DNA of 64,000 bases from Cryobacterium algoricola (GCF_004402485.1 NZ_SOFG01000004.1:310001-374000); one strand, 5' to 3'. Counted from the stretch's first letter, positions 1 through 10,027 are shown. Made by a program: numbers and translations. Notes: generated by a model from the sequence alone, not told the origin.

Positions 1-815
1 AAGATGTTCGCGCTCTTGCCGCCGAGTTCGACCGTGGCCGGGATGATGTTGGCGCTCGCATACTGCAGGATCAGGCGACCCGTGGTGGTCTCCCCCGTGA
101 AGGCGATCTTGCGGATGCGCGGGGAGGAGGCGAGCGGCTTGCCCGCCTCGAGACCGAACCCGTTGACGATGTTGAGCACGCCGGGCGGCAGGATGTCGCC
201 GATCAGTTCGATCAGCACCATGATCGACACCGGGGTCTGTTCTGCCGGCTTCATCACGATCGCATTCCCGGCCGCGAGGGCGGGAGCGAGCTTCCAGACC
301 GCCATCAGGATCGGGAAGTTCCACGGGATGATCTGGCCGACGACGCCGAGCGGCTCATGGAACTGGTACGAGACGGTGTCGTTGTCGAGTTCGGCGTGGT
401 CGCCGTCCTGCGAACGGATCGCCGCGGCGAAGTAGCGGAAGTGGTCGCTCGCGAGCGGGAGGTCGGCGTTGAGCGGCTCGCGGATCGGCTTGCCGTTGTC
501 CCAGGTCTCTGCGACGGCGAGCAGTTCCTTGTTGGCGTCGATGACGTCTGCGATCCGGTTGAGCACGGCGGCGCGTTCGGTCGCCGTGGTCTTGCCCCAC
601 GCCGGGGCGGCCCGATGGGCGGCGTCGAGTGCAAGTTCGATGTCCTCCGCGGTTCCGCGGGCGACCTCGGCGAACGGCTTTCCGTTCACCGGCGAGATGT
701 CTTCGAAGTACTGTCCCTTGACGGGCTTGACCCAGCCTCCGTTGATCCAGTTCTCATAGCGGGGCTTGAAGGTGACTTTGGCGCCCGGGGTCCCGGGGTT
801 GGCATAGACGGTCAT
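1..815 (-). CDS. Aldehyde dehydrogenase, N-terminal part (runs off the left edge)
   Basis: NAD(P)-dependent aldehyde dehydrogenase oxidising an aldehyde to the acid; only the first 271 residues lie in the window. Recognisable are the substrate/cofactor core with PWNFPIL, the KPAEQTP segment, the nucleotide-binding FTGETTTGR motif and the ELGGKSANI motif holding the catalytic-base glutamate; the nucleophilic cysteine would lie beyond the edge. The ATG start at 815 is preceded by GAGGAG at good spacing. The length before the first motif fits the acetaldehyde/AcoD-ExaC branch, but the substrate is not certain. A GAF-domain regulator lies directly upstream in the same orientation, as is common for acetoin or alcohol-responsive aldehyde dehydrogenases, so inducible expression is likely. 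Confidence 0.92.
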   Translation of the reverse strand, partial: MTVYANPGTPGAKVTFKPRYENWINGGWVKPVKGQYFEDISPVNGKPFAEVARGTAEDIELALDAAHRAAPAWGKTTATERAAVLNRIADVIDANKELLAVAETWDNGKPIREPLNADLPLASDHFRYFAAAIRSQDGDHAELDNDTVSYQFHEPLGVVGQIIPWNFPILMAVWKLAPALAAGNAIVMKPAEQTPVSIMVLIELIGDILPPGVLNIVNGFGLEAGKPLASSPRIRKIAFTGETTTGRLILQYASANIIPATVELGGKSANI

Positions 816-895
816 TTCTCTCCTCGTCGACGACGTTGTCGGTGGGGTCCGCCTGCTGCGGACCTGGGCCGAGCGTACGCGGCGAGACCGTTGCG

Positions 896-2395
896 TCAGG
901 GTTGCGGGAGGTTGCGCCCGGCGCCAGGGGCGCCGGAGTCGGCGAGGTCCGACTCGATCTTCCCGAGGCGCGCGACGACGGATGCCCGTTTCGGCGACCG
1001 GGGCGGCAGCAGTTCCAGGCAGGCGCGCCAGACCTCCTCGTCCCAGGCGGCCTCGTCGCTGCGGGCGTATTCGAGGAGCAGGTCGGGGCTCGCGTCGCTC
1101 AGCAGCACCTGGCGCAACCGGGAACTGATCTCCGAGCGGATCTCGACGATGCCCGGGGCGACGGAGGCAGGCAGCAACGGCCCGCGATAGGTGCCGAGGG
1201 CGACCCGGTGCGCGCCGCGTTCGAGGAGCGCGAGCACGCGCTGGGCGTCGAGCTCGACCGGTGAACCGAGCCGGTACGGCCGGGAGGCGATCGAGAGGGG
1301 CGGCTCCGTCCCGTCCAGCACCTTGCGCAACCGCACCATCTCGGCGCGGAGGTTGTCGACGGAGTTCGGCTGGTCGCTCAGCAGCTGGGACAGCCTGTCC
1401 GCGGTGAGGCCGTCCCGGTACCAGGCGAGCAGGGTGAGGATCTCGGCGTGCCGCGGGCTGAGCTCGAAGGACGCGAGCCCGTTTTCGAGGAAGCCGGTGT
1501 CGCGCCCGAGCACAGACACCCGTGCGTTCGTCGGGCGCCTCTGGGCCGACGGTGCGGGTGTCTGCGCGAATCCGGCGACCCGCATGACCGCGTGATCGCG
1601 TGGGGCGCCGCGGCCGAAGCCGGCGTCGTTTCGCCCGCGCAGCCGCTGGATGCGCAGTTCGGCCTCCATCGCCCACGCTGCGGCCTCGACGAGCGGGAGC
1701 GTCTGGGGACCGACGGCGTCGTCGCCGCCCGTCACGTCGATGACGCCCAGGATGCTGCCCGAGTCCGGGTCGTGGATCGGCACGGCCGTGCAGCTCCACG
1801 AGTGCGCCAGCCAGTTGAAATGCTCCGCACGCTGGATCTGGATACCGTGGTCGAGGGTGAGGGCCGTTCCGGGCGCGCTCGTCCCGACCCGGCGTTCCGA
1901 CCAGTCTGCTCCCTCGACGAACAGCATGCCTTCCGCCCGGCGCCGGACGGCACGGTCGCCGTCGATCCAGAGCAGCCTGCCGGACTCGTCCCCGATGGCG
2001 ACGATGAGGCCGGACTCGAGGGAATGCCGGATCAGGAGGTTCTGGACGACGGGGAGCACCGCGGAGAGCGGATGCCGGTCACGCAATTCCCTGAGGGCGT
2101 CTGACGACAGTTCCGGCTCCGGTGCCGGTCGGGCGGGATCGATGTGCAGCGACAGGGACCGTTCCCAGGATTCCTGGACGAGCCTGCGGACGCCACCACG
2201 GGCATCCGCGAGCAGGGTCGAATCGGTGCGGGCGTTCACCCCGTCGAACGGCACGATGCTGCCCGATCCCGGACCGGGGGTGGTCCCCCACGCGGTGCCG
2301 AGTGCCGAACCGACTGCGGTCTCGTGCGCCCTGGCCAGCTTCAGCACGACGTCCCGAACGGGTTCGCCTGTCGACCCCACGGTCCACTGGTTCAC
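896..2395 (-). CDS. GAF-domain transcriptional regulator with C-terminal winged helix
   Basis: Probable regulator of the aldehyde dehydrogenase 80 bases downstream. 499 residues with a GTG start behind GGAGGA. Residues about 60-260 resemble the AcoR-type sensor (ESWERS followed by a GAF domain with the segment [18 protein letters not shown] and VIDVTGGDD). Unlike AcoR there is no AAA+ sigma-54 domain or Fis helix. Instead residues about 315-390 form an OmpR/SARP-like winged helix ([18 protein letters not shown], then [14 protein letters not shown]), followed by a short helical tail containing YRGPLLP that recalls the start of a BTAD domain. I infer a sigma-70-type regulator sensing a small metabolite. 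The ligand is unknown. Confidence 0.8.
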   Translation of the reverse strand: MNQWTVGSTGEPVRDVVLKLARAHETAVGSALGTAWGTTPGPGSGSIVPFDGVNARTDSTLLADARGGVRRLVQESWERSLSLHIDPARPAPEPELSSDALRELRDRHPLSAVLPVVQNLLIRHSLESGLIVAIGDESGRLLWIDGDRAVRRRAEGMLFVEGADWSERRVGTSAPGTALTLDHGIQIQRAEHFNWLAHSWSCTAVPIHDPDSGSILGVIDVTGGDDAVGPQTLPLVEAAAWAMEAELRIQRLRGRNDAGFGRGAPRDHAVMRVAGFAQTPAPSAQRRPTNARVSVLGRDTGFLENGLASFELSPRHAEILTLLAWYRDGLTADRLSQLLSDQPNSVDNLRAEMVRLRKVLDGTEPPLSIASRPYRLGSPVELDAQRVLALLERGAHRVALGTYRGPLLPASVAPGIVEIRSEISSRLRQVLLSDASPDLLLEYARSDEAAWDEEVWRACLELLPPRSPKRASVVARLGKIESDLADSGAPGAGRNLPQP

Positions 2396-2481
2396 GGTGT
2401 GTCCTCCGATCGACTCTGGTCGGCGACCGGGTCCCTGCCCGCTCAGGGCATCATTCTAGGACCCATTCCTGCACGACGGCG

Positions 2482-3603
2482 CTAGGACCCGATTTCCTGG
2501 TACGCGGCGAAGAGCAGCGAGGCGTCCGGGCCTTCGAGCACGGTCGGCTTGCCGATGTCGTCGAGCACGATGAAGCGGAGCATGCCGCTGCGGGTCTTCT
2601 TGTCGCGCTGCATCGTCGCGAGCAGGGTGCTCCACCGGCCGACAGGGTAGCTGGTCGGCAGGGTGAGCGATTCGAGGATGCTGCGGTGCCGGTCTGCCGC
2701 CTCGTCGGACAGCCGTCCGCTCAGCCGGGCGAGCTCTGCGGCGAACATCATGCCCACCGAGACGGCGGCGCCGTGGCGCCAGCCGTACCGTTCGGCGTGC
2801 TCGACGGCGTGGCCGAGGGTGTGCCCGTAGTTGAGGATCTCGCGCAGGCCGGACTCCTTGAAGTCTGCGCCGACGACGCGGGCCTTCATGTCGATCGCGA
2901 GTTCGAGCACGCGGCGGAACTGCGGCGTCTTCGGGTCGGTCACGGCGGCGACATCCGCCTCGACGATGTCGAGGATCTCGGGCACCTGGATGAAGCCGGC
3001 CTTCACGATCTCGGCGAAGCCGGCGAGGATCTCGTTGCGGGGCAGGTCGTCGAGGGTGTCGAGGTCGCAGATCACGGCGGCGGGCGCGTAGAAGGTGCCG
3101 ACGAGGTTCTTGCCCTCAGCGGTGTTGATGCCGTTCTTGCCGCCGACGGCCGCGTCGACCATGCCGAGCACACTCGTCGGGAGCTGGACGAGGCGCACGC
3201 CGCGCAGCCAGGTCGCGGCGACGAAACCCGCGAGGTCGGTTGCGGCTCCCCCGCCGAAGCCGATCACGGCGTCCGTCCTGCTGAAGTCGGCCTGGCCCAT
3301 CACCTGCCAGCAGAACGCGGCGACCTCGACGCGCTTGGCGGCCTCGGCGTCGGGGACCTCGGCGATGAGCACCTCGTAGTGCGCGAGCAGGCCTTCCCTG
3401 AGGGCGACGGCGCGTGCGCCGAGGGTCGAGGTGTGCACGATGAGCACCTTGCCGACCTTCGGGCCGAGCTGTTCTGCGACTTCGGCGAGCAGGCCCCTGC
3501 CGATGATGACCGGGTAGCTGTCGACCCCGGACACCGTGATGACGGTGGTCTCGGTGGTCTCGGTGGTTTCGCTGGTCTCGGTTGTCTTGGGAACGTCAGT
3601 CAT
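2482..3603 (-). CDS. aroB: 3-dehydroquinate synthase
   Basis: Second step of the shikimate pathway: converts DAHP to 3-dehydroquinate using NAD and a divalent metal, in the cytosol. 373 residues. Visible are the NAD-binding GFGGGAATDLAGF segment, PTSVLGMVDAAVGGKNGIN, and the metal ligands in EIVKAGFI, NYGHTLGHAVEH and the later RHGAAVSVGM. The ATG at 3603 is chosen because it overlaps the aroK stop by 8 bases, typical translational coupling; an in-frame extension further upstream lies inside aroK and has no homology. The first 20 residues are a Thr/Glu repeat (TTETSETTETTETT) absent from ordinary AroB, encoded by a run of GGTCTC-type repeats. It is the last gene of the aroC-aroK-aroB block. 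Confidence 0.97.
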   Translation of the reverse strand: MTDVPKTTETSETTETTETTVITVSGVDSYPVIIGRGLLAEVAEQLGPKVGKVLIVHTSTLGARAVALREGLLAHYEVLIAEVPDAEAAKRVEVAAFCWQVMGQADFSRTDAVIGFGGGAATDLAGFVAATWLRGVRLVQLPTSVLGMVDAAVGGKNGINTAEGKNLVGTFYAPAAVICDLDTLDDLPRNEILAGFAEIVKAGFIQVPEILDIVEADVAAVTDPKTPQFRRVLELAIDMKARVVGADFKESGLREILNYGHTLGHAVEHAERYGWRHGAAVSVGMMFAAELARLSGRLSDEAADRHRSILESLTLPTSYPVGRWSTLLATMQRDKKTRSGMLRFIVLDDIGKPTVLEGPDASLLFAAYQEIGS

Positions 3604-4153
3604 GGGTGTTCTGCCCTCTCTGGATCCAGGCCACGACATCGTCGGCGATGGAGTCCATCTGGCGATTCGAGGTGTCGATGTGGAGGCCGGCGAGCTCTTC
3701 GTAGAGCGGTCGGCGAAGTTCGTAGATGCGGATCCAGTCGGCGAGGCCATTGGCCAGGAGCGGCCGCTTGCCGCCGTTGATCCGACCGGCGACGGCCTGC
3801 TCCGTCACGCTCAGGTACACGACCCGGCAGCGGGCGAGGTCCGCGCGGGTGCCTGCGTCGAGCACGGCTCCCCCGCCGAGGGAGACGACCGCCCGGGTGG
3901 CCAGGGCCTGGCCGACGGCAATCCGTTCCAGCGCACGGAAATGCTCCTCGCCGTACCTGCTGAACAGGTTCGCGACGGACCCGTGCCCGGAGACGATGAG
4001 TGCGTCGGTGTCCACGAACGGGACGCCGAGTACCCGCGCCACCCGCTTGCCGACCTTGGTCTTGCCGGCGGCCATCGGTCCGATCAGCACGAGCGGGAAG
4101 TCCGGCAGGTCACCGTTCCCCGCCTGTGCCTGCGTCGGAGGCAGTTCCGGCAT
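3596..4153 (-). CDS. aroK: Shikimate kinase
   Basis: Phosphorylates shikimate to shikimate 3-phosphate with ATP. 185 residues, the usual length for the family. The Walker A motif GPMAAGKT lies at about residues 25-32, followed by the shikimate-binding DTDALI and the GGGAV loop. The ATG at 4153 gives a 16-base gap to the aroC stop; residues 1-17 before the first strand are low-complexity. The stop codon lies 8 bases inside aroB, so the two genes are probably translated coupled. Confidence 0.96.
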   Translation of the reverse strand: MPELPPTQAQAGNGDLPDFPLVLIGPMAAGKTKVGKRVARVLGVPFVDTDALIVSGHGSVANLFSRYGEEHFRALERIAVGQALATRAVVSLGGGAVLDAGTRADLARCRVVYLSVTEQAVAGRINGGKRPLLANGLADWIRIYELRRPLYEELAGLHIDTSNRQMDSIADDVVAWIQRGQNTHD

Positions 4154-4169
4154 TACCGTCCCGCCGTTG

Positions 4170-5390
4170 TCACAGCGAGGCGTCGCTCGACGCGCCGGTC
4201 TTGAGGTTGCCGGGGATGTGCGCGAGGTAGGACTCGAGGTTGCGCCTGGTCTCGTCGATCGAGTCTCCGCCGAACTTCTCCAGCACCGAGTTGGCGAGGA
4301 CGAGCGCGACCATGGCTTCGGCGACGACGCCGGCGGCGGGCACGGCACAGACATCCGACCGCTGGTGGTGGGCGGGAGCGGCCTCGCTCGTCGTGACGTC
4401 GACGGTGCGCAGTGCCCGGGGGATGGTCGCGATCGGCTTCATGCCGGCCCGGACCCGCAGCACGGTTCCCGTGCTCATGCCGCCCTCCGTGCCGCCGGCA
4501 CGGTCGCTGACCCGCTGGATGCGGCCGTCGGACTGCACGAGCTCATCGTGCGCGTGCGAACCGCGGCGGGTCGTGGTGAGGAAGCCGTCTCCGACCTCGA
4601 CGCCCTTGATCGCCTGGATGCCCATCAGCGCAGCGGCGAGCTGGGAGTCCAGTCGGCGGTCCCAGTGTACGAAGGACCCGAGACCGGGCGGCAGGTTGTA
4701 TGCGAGCACCTCGACAACGCCGCCGAGGGTGTCGCCGTCCTTGTGGGCCTGGTCGACCTCGGCCACCATGAGCGCGCTCGTCGCCGCGTCGAAGCAGCGC
4801 AGCGGGTCGGCGTCGAGGGTCTCGAGGTCGTCCGGCTGCGGCAGCAGGGCATCCTCTGGCACGCGCACGGGCCCGATCGAGAGGGTGTGGCTGACCAGGC
4901 GGATGCCGAGCTCGGCCAGGAAAGACCTGGCGACGGCGCCGAGGGCCACCCGTGCGGCGGTCTCGCGGGCACTGGCGCGCTCGAGGACCGGCCTGGCTTC
5001 GTCGAAGCCGTACTTCTGCATGCCGACGAGGTCGGCATGGCCCGGCCTCGGCCGGGTCAGCGGGGCGCCCCGGCCGCGGGTGCTCTGCACCTCTCCTGGC
5101 GCGGTCTCGACGGGGTCCGCACTCATCACCTCCGACCACTTGGGCCATTCGGTGTTGCCGATCCGCAGCGCGACCGGACCGCCGAGGGTGAATCCGTGCC
5201 GGACGCCGCCGGAGATGGTAAGTTCGTCCTGCTCGAACGTCATCCGGGCACCCCGGCCGTAGCCGAGTTTGCGGCGCGCGAGATCGAGGCGGATCGAATC
5301 GAGTGTGACCGGGATCCCTGCGGGCAAACCCTCGACAATGGCGATGAGTTCGGGGCCGTGGGACTCTCCTGCGGTGAGCCAACGAAGCAT
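4170..5390 (-). CDS. aroC: Chorismate synthase
   Basis: Last common step of aromatic biosynthesis: trans-elimination of phosphate from EPSP, needing reduced FMN. 406 residues. Family signatures: [11 protein letters not shown] at the N-terminus, [16 protein letters not shown], the [12 protein letters not shown] segment, and [17 protein letters not shown] plus KPIATIP near the C-terminus. A GTG six bases upstream is in frame, but AAGGA sits only two bases before it and eight bases before this ATG, so the ATG (MLRWLTAG) is preferred. It follows mltG after 81 bases; in many actinobacteria aroE occupies that place. Confidence 0.97.
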   Translation of the reverse strand: MLRWLTAGESHGPELIAIVEGLPAGIPVTLDSIRLDLARRKLGYGRGARMTFEQDELTISGGVRHGFTLGGPVALRIGNTEWPKWSEVMSADPVETAPGEVQSTRGRGAPLTRPRPGHADLVGMQKYGFDEARPVLERASARETAARVALGAVARSFLAELGIRLVSHTLSIGPVRVPEDALLPQPDDLETLDADPLRCFDAATSALMVAEVDQAHKDGDTLGGVVEVLAYNLPPGLGSFVHWDRRLDSQLAAALMGIQAIKGVEVGDGFLTTTRRGSHAHDELVQSDGRIQRVSDRAGGTEGGMSTGTVLRVRAGMKPIATIPRALRTVDVTTSEAAPAHHQRSDVCAVPAAGVVAEAMVALVLANSVLEKFGGDSIDETRRNLESYLAHIPGNLKTGASSDASL

Positions 5391-5471
5391 GCCCACTATC
5401 CTTCCACAGGCTTTCCCTGGCTCACGCGCTCAGGCAGTGGCAGTGGCCGGGTCAGTGTCATTGTCGTGCGC

Positions 5472-6848
5472 TCAACCATATTCGGGGTGGTCCTTCATCC
5501 AGGCCTGCCACTGGGCAACGCCGGCTTCGTGTTCGGCTGCGGTCGTGGAAAAGATGGTCTCGCCGGTGTCGAGGTTCCAGGTGACGAAGTACAGCCAGGT
5601 TCCGTCTGCGGGGTGCAGGGCCGCCTTGATCGCGATGTCCCCCGGGTTCGAGATCGGGCCGACCGGGAGTCCGGGGTGGACATAGGTGTTGTACGGGTTG
5701 CCCGCGTCGGCGCGTTCGGCATCCGTCGTGGTGACGACGTTCGTGTGCCCGGTGCCGTATGCCACCGTCGCGTCGGACTGCAGCAGCCCGCTCTCCCACT
5801 GTGCGGGGTCGAGCCGGTTCAGGAACACCCTGGCGACCTTGGGGTAGTCGGCGGCGAGGCCGGCCTCCCTCTGGATCAGCGCGGCGAGCACGATGGTCTT
5901 CCATCGGTCGGCCGGTGCGACCCCTGCGGAGTCGAGGGCCTCGAACTGCCGGTCCACGAGGGTCTTGAGGGCGTCCTTCGCGGTGACGCCCGGAACGAAG
6001 GTGTACGTCGCCGGGAACAGGAAACCCTCGAGAGTCGTGGCCTCTGGGGGAAGGCCGAAGGCCGCGACGTCCGTGGAGGCCGCCTGGAGGTCGGCGAGCG
6101 GGATGCTCGTGCCCTCGCTGACCAGTTGCAGAATGTCGGCCTCCGCCGTGCCTTCCGGGATTACGACGGTCAGTTCGAGCTTGCTGGCGGGGTCCTGCAG
6201 CGCGGTGAGCGCAGCGCTCGCGCTCATCTTCGTCATCAGCTGGTATGCGCCCGGCTGGAAGACCGGTGCGGGGGTGACCTTCAGCAGGAGCTTGTAGAAG
6301 GCGTCGTAGCTCTTGACGACGTCCTGGGCCACGAGGGTGTTCGCGATGTCGGATCCGGTCTCGCCCTCATGGATCATGACAACGACCTTCGCCTCGCCGG
6401 ACCCGGAATAGTCTGCGGGGCCCGCGAGTGTCGCCCGAAGCTGATCGATCGGACCCTGCAGCGCTACGGCCGCGCCCGCAACGAGCGCCACGAGCACGAC
6501 GAGGGCGATCAGGCAGCCCCACGGGCCCTTGCGGCGCCGTTTGGCCGGCCGTGGTGGCTCGGAGCCGAGCTGGGAGCGGCGGCTCGACCGTGAGGTCTGC
6601 GGAGCCTCGGTCGTGGTGCGGAGGGACCTGCGGGTGGGGAAGGCACCGTCGGCGTCTGCGCCTGACCGGCCGGGATCGCCGGAAGCCGGTGTCTCGTCGT
6701 GCGGAGTCAGCAGGCCCGCCCACGGATTGACCGGGGGTTCCGCACCGGGTGCACCGGGTGCTCCGGCCGCGTGACTACCGTGCGCGTCCGGCGCCGGTGA
6801 ACTCGTTCCTGCCGGGTCGTCCCGGGGGTCGAGCGAGGGATGGGGCAC
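5472..6848 (-). CDS. mltG: Endolytic peptidoglycan transglycosylase MltG
   Basis: Membrane-anchored lytic transglycosylase that cleaves nascent glycan strands and so sets their length. 458 residues: a long Pro/Ala/Ser-rich cytoplasmic region (about 1-110) ending in the basic KRRRKGPWG, one membrane segment (CLIALVVLVALVAGAAVAL), a LysM-like subdomain (VMIHEGETGSDIANTL), then the catalytic YceG domain. The segment ALIQREAGLAADYPKVARVFLNRL, given here in two overlapping parts ALIQREAG and VARVFLNRL, carries the catalytic glutamate; NPYNTYVHPGLPVGPI is the conserved product loop. GTG start two bases after the ruvX stop, with AAGGG upstream. The long cytoplasmic tail is typical of actinobacterial MltG. 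Confidence 0.95.
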   Translation of the reverse strand: MPHPSLDPRDDPAGTSSPAPDAHGSHAAGAPGAPGAEPPVNPWAGLLTPHDETPASGDPGRSGADADGAFPTRRSLRTTTEAPQTSRSSRRSQLGSEPPRPAKRRRKGPWGCLIALVVLVALVAGAAVALQGPIDQLRATLAGPADYSGSGEAKVVVMIHEGETGSDIANTLVAQDVVKSYDAFYKLLLKVTPAPVFQPGAYQLMTKMSASAALTALQDPASKLELTVVIPEGTAEADILQLVSEGTSIPLADLQAASTDVAAFGLPPEATTLEGFLFPATYTFVPGVTAKDALKTLVDRQFEALDSAGVAPADRWKTIVLAALIQREAGLAADYPKVARVFLNRLDPAQWESGLLQSDATVAYGTGHTNVVTTTDAERADAGNPYNTYVHPGLPVGPISNPGDIAIKAALHPADGTWLYFVTWNLDTGETIFSTTAAEHEAGVAQWQAWMKDHPEYG

Positions 6849-6850
6849 GA

Positions 6851-7369
6851 TCAGGACCCTTCGATCGGAGCTGCGGGCGACGTGGTCGCGGAGGGAACCG
6901 TCGGCACGACGGCAGGCACGACGGCCGACCCGGGCGGATGCCCGAGACCGCGTTCCGTGTCGAGGGCGTGCTGCAGGATGATGGTCGCCGCGACCTGGTC
7001 GATGACCGGACGCTGGGTCTTCGCCTTGCGGCCAGCGGTGCGGAGGACGCCTTGCGCTGCGACGGTCGACAGCCGTTCGTCGACGAGGCGCACCGGAACG
7101 GGAACGGCCAGGGCGAGGGTTTCAGCGAAGCCGACGGCATCGTTCGTCGACGCGGTGTGGTTGCCGGAGAGGGCGAGCGGGAGGCCGACGATGACCTCCA
7201 TGGCGCCGAGGTCCAGGACGACGGCGGTGATCCGCGCCACGTCGGTGGCGCCGCTCCCGTCCCGGGGCACGGTTTCGACGGGGGTCGCGAGCATGCCGCG
7301 CGGGTCGCTCATCGCGAGGCCGATCCTGGCCTTGCCGACATCGACTCCGACCCGCACGCCATGCCGCAT
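6851..7369 (-). CDS. ruvX: Putative Holliday junction resolvase RuvX (YqgF)
   Basis: RNase H-fold nuclease of the YqgF family, implicated in 16S rRNA 5' maturation and/or recombination intermediates. 172 residues. Motifs: VGVDVGKARIGLA with the first catalytic Asp, VGLPLALSG, DERLST with the catalytic Glu, and IDQVAATIIL with the last Asp. A Pro/Ala/Val-rich tail of about 30 residues follows the conserved core. It sits between alaS (3-base gap) and mltG (2-base gap), the normal actinobacterial order, so it is part of the same transcript. Confidence 0.94.
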   Translation of the reverse strand: MRHGVRVGVDVGKARIGLAMSDPRGMLATPVETVPRDGSGATDVARITAVVLDLGAMEVIVGLPLALSGNHTASTNDAVGFAETLALAVPVPVRLVDERLSTVAAQGVLRTAGRKAKTQRPVIDQVAATIILQHALDTERGLGHPPGSAVVPAVVPTVPSATTSPAAPIEGS

Positions 7370-7372
7370 TCT

Positions 7373-10027
7373 TCAGCCCGCGATCGTGGTGCGAACAGCG
7401 GCAAGGGCGCCCGCGATCATGTTCACGTCGGTTCCGCCGCCCTGGGCGAGGTCGTCCTTGCCGCCTCCGCCGCCGCCGAGGATGCCCGCGACGAGCTTCG
7501 CGAGGGCCCCGGCGCGCTGGCCGCCGTCCCGTGCCGCCGCGTTGGTCGCCACGATGATGACGGGCTTGTCGTCGACGACGGCCGCAAGTGCGACGACGGC
7601 AGGGTCGGATCCGAGCTGGGCCCGGGTGGCGGTGACGAGCATCCGCACGTCATCGGGCGAGTTGAGTGTGCCGAGGTTCTCGGCGACGAGACGCACAGCC
7701 CCTGCGCGCTGGGCAGTCGCGACGAGCGCGGGAACGCGTTCGGTGAGTGCCTTCGCTTCGAAGGCCGCGATCTTCTTCTCTGCGGTCTTGAGGCTCGTGA
7801 GCAATTCGCCGATGCGTTCGGGCAGTTGTTCCTTCGGCGTCTTGAGGTTGGCGGTCAGCTGGGAGACGATCGCCCGCTCGGCTGCGAGGTCCCGGAAGGC
7901 CTCGAGGCCGACGAGGGACTCGACCCGGCGGTTGGTCGAACCGACCGAAGCCTCGCTGACGAGGTTGATCATTCCGATCTCGGCGCTCGAACCCACATGG
8001 GTCCCCGCGCAGAGTTCCCTGGACCAGGGTCCGCCGATGTCGACGACGCGGACCCGGTCACCGTACTTCTCGCTGAAGAGCGCCATGGCGCCGAGCGCCT
8101 TCGCCTCCGCGAGGGGAAGCTCCCGGGTGACGACGGGCAGGTTGTCGCGGATCGCGTTGTTGGAGATCTCCTCGATCTCGCTGCGGGTCGCGGCCGACAG
8201 CGCCTGGTTCCAGGAGAAGTCGAGACGGAAGAACCCGGCCTTGTTGTATGAGCCGGACTGGTGCGCGTTCGGGCCGAGGACCTGGCGCAGTGCCGCGTGC
8301 AGCACGTGGGTTCCGGAGTGCGCCTGGCGGGCGCCACGGCGCCAGTTCGGATCGACAACGCTCGTCGCGGGGTCTCCGACGCCGACCTCTCCGCTTGTCA
8401 CGTGCACCTTGTGGCTGATCAGGCCCTTGACGGGCTTCTGGACGTCGAGGACCTCGAGCTCGTAGCCGCGGCCGACGATGAGGCCGGCGTCGGCCTCCTG
8501 GCCGCCGGACTCGGCGTAGAGCGCCGTCTCGGCGAGGATCACTTCCGCGATCTCACCCGCGACCGCCTTCGTGACGGACGCGCCGGCGACGATGATCCCG
8601 AGCACGCTGGATTCGGTCTGCAGTTCCTCGTAGCCGGTGAAGACGGTCTCGCCGGAGGCTCGGAAGGCACTGTAGACGGAGAGATCGGCGAGATGGGTCT
8701 TCTTGGCTTTCGCATCCGCCTTCGCCATCGAGCGCTGCTTGGCCATCAGGGCGTCGAACGCGGACCGGTTGACGCTCAGCCCGGCTTCCTCCGCCATCTC
8801 GAGGGTGATCTCGATCGGGAACCCGTAGGTGTCGTGCAGCAGGAACGCCGTGTCTCCCGCAAGCTCGGTCTTCTTCGCCTTGATGGTCTTCGCGACCGCG
8901 ACGTCGAGGACGGTGCTGCCGCTCGCGAGGGTACGGAGGAAGGTCTCTTCCTCGGCGTACGCGCCCTGGCTGATCCTGGCGTAATCGCCGTGGACCTCCG
9001 GGTACGCGCTCATCATGGCGTCCCGCGCGGCGGGGAACAGTTCGGGGAACGTCGCCACGTCCACGCCGAGCAGGCGCATGGCGCGCACGGAGCGGCGCAT
9101 CAGACGACGGAGGATGTAGCCGCGGCCCTCATTGGACGGCGTCACGCCGTCGCTCATCAGCATGAGTGAGGAACGCACGTGGTCCGCGACGATGCGCATC
9201 CGCACGTCATCGTCGTGCACGGCGCCGTAGCGGCGTCCGGAGAGCGCGGCAGCCCGGTCGAGGACCGGGCGGACCTGGTCGATCTCGTACATGTTCTCGA
9301 CGCCCTGCTTGAGGAACGCGACGCGTTCGAGACCCATGCCGGTGTCGATGTTCTTCTTCGGCAGGTCGCCGAGGATGACGAAGTCGTTCTTGCCCGTGCC
9401 CTCGCCCCTGAGGTACTGCATGAAGACGAGGTTCCAGATTTCGACGTACCGGTCGTCGTCCGTCGCGGGGCCGCCGTCTGCGCCGTATGCGGGGCCGCGG
9501 TCGAAGAAGATCTCCGAGCAGGGGCCCGCGGGTCCGGGCTGGCCGGTCGACCAGTAGTTGCTGTCCATTCCGAGGCGCTGGATGCGCTCCTCCGGCAGGC
9601 CGAGCGCCCGCCAGTAACGGAACGCCTCGTCGTCGTCCTGGTAGACGGTGACCCACAGGTCTTTCTCCTGGAACCCGTAGCCGCCGTCGGCCTCCGAGGT
9701 CGTCAGGAGCTCCCACGCGTAGCCGATCGCCTGTTCCTTGAAGTAGTCTCCGAAGGAAAAATTGCCGTTCATCTGGAAGAACGTGCCGTGGCGCGGCGTC
9801 TTGCCCACTTCTTCGATGTCGTTCGTCCTAATGCATTTCTGCACGCTCGTCGCACGCGGATACGGTGCGGGGACGAGTCCGGTGAGATAGGGCACAAAGG
9901 GCACCATCCCGGCGACGGTGAACAACAGGGTGGGGTCGTCGCTGACGAGCGACGCCGACGGTACGACGGTGTGTCCGCGGTCGGCAAAGAAGTCGAGCCA
10001 GCGCCCGCGAATTTCAGCAGTCTGCAT
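7373..10027 (-). CDS. alaS: Alanyl-tRNA synthetase
   Basis: Charges tRNA-Ala and edits mischarged Ser/Gly. 884 residues, full length. Class II catalytic core at the N-terminus (TSVQKCIRTNDIEEVG, FFQMNGNFSFGDYFK), the middle tRNA-recognition region, the editing domain with the zinc/active-site HSGTHVLH and CAGTHVG motifs, and a C-terminal domain ending in the glycine-rich GGGGGGKDDLAQGGG typical of AlaRS. First gene of the alaS-ruvX-mltG-aroCKB run. Confidence 0.98.
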   Translation of the reverse strand: MQTAEIRGRWLDFFADRGHTVVPSASLVSDDPTLLFTVAGMVPFVPYLTGLVPAPYPRATSVQKCIRTNDIEEVGKTPRHGTFFQMNGNFSFGDYFKEQAIGYAWELLTTSEADGGYGFQEKDLWVTVYQDDDEAFRYWRALGLPEERIQRLGMDSNYWSTGQPGPAGPCSEIFFDRGPAYGADGGPATDDDRYVEIWNLVFMQYLRGEGTGKNDFVILGDLPKKNIDTGMGLERVAFLKQGVENMYEIDQVRPVLDRAAALSGRRYGAVHDDDVRMRIVADHVRSSLMLMSDGVTPSNEGRGYILRRLMRRSVRAMRLLGVDVATFPELFPAARDAMMSAYPEVHGDYARISQGAYAEEETFLRTLASGSTVLDVAVAKTIKAKKTELAGDTAFLLHDTYGFPIEITLEMAEEAGLSVNRSAFDALMAKQRSMAKADAKAKKTHLADLSVYSAFRASGETVFTGYEELQTESSVLGIIVAGASVTKAVAGEIAEVILAETALYAESGGQEADAGLIVGRGYELEVLDVQKPVKGLISHKVHVTSGEVGVGDPATSVVDPNWRRGARQAHSGTHVLHAALRQVLGPNAHQSGSYNKAGFFRLDFSWNQALSAATRSEIEEISNNAIRDNLPVVTRELPLAEAKALGAMALFSEKYGDRVRVVDIGGPWSRELCAGTHVGSSAEIGMINLVSEASVGSTNRRVESLVGLEAFRDLAAERAIVSQLTANLKTPKEQLPERIGELLTSLKTAEKKIAAFEAKALTERVPALVATAQRAGAVRLVAENLGTLNSPDDVRMLVTATRAQLGSDPAVVALAAVVDDKPVIIVATNAAARDGGQRAGALAKLVAGILGGGGGGKDDLAQGGGTDVNMIAGALAAVRTTIAG

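Noticed and set aside
3540..3600. Repeat tract in aroB as a possible CRISPR or phase-variation array
   Set aside because: Repeats are short, in frame and without spacers; simple coding repeat.
3726..6593. 955-codon open frame on the plus strand across aroK, aroC and mltG
   Set aside because: Antisense to three clearly conserved genes; its composition is the usual reading-frame artefact of GC-rich coding DNA and no domain is recognisable.
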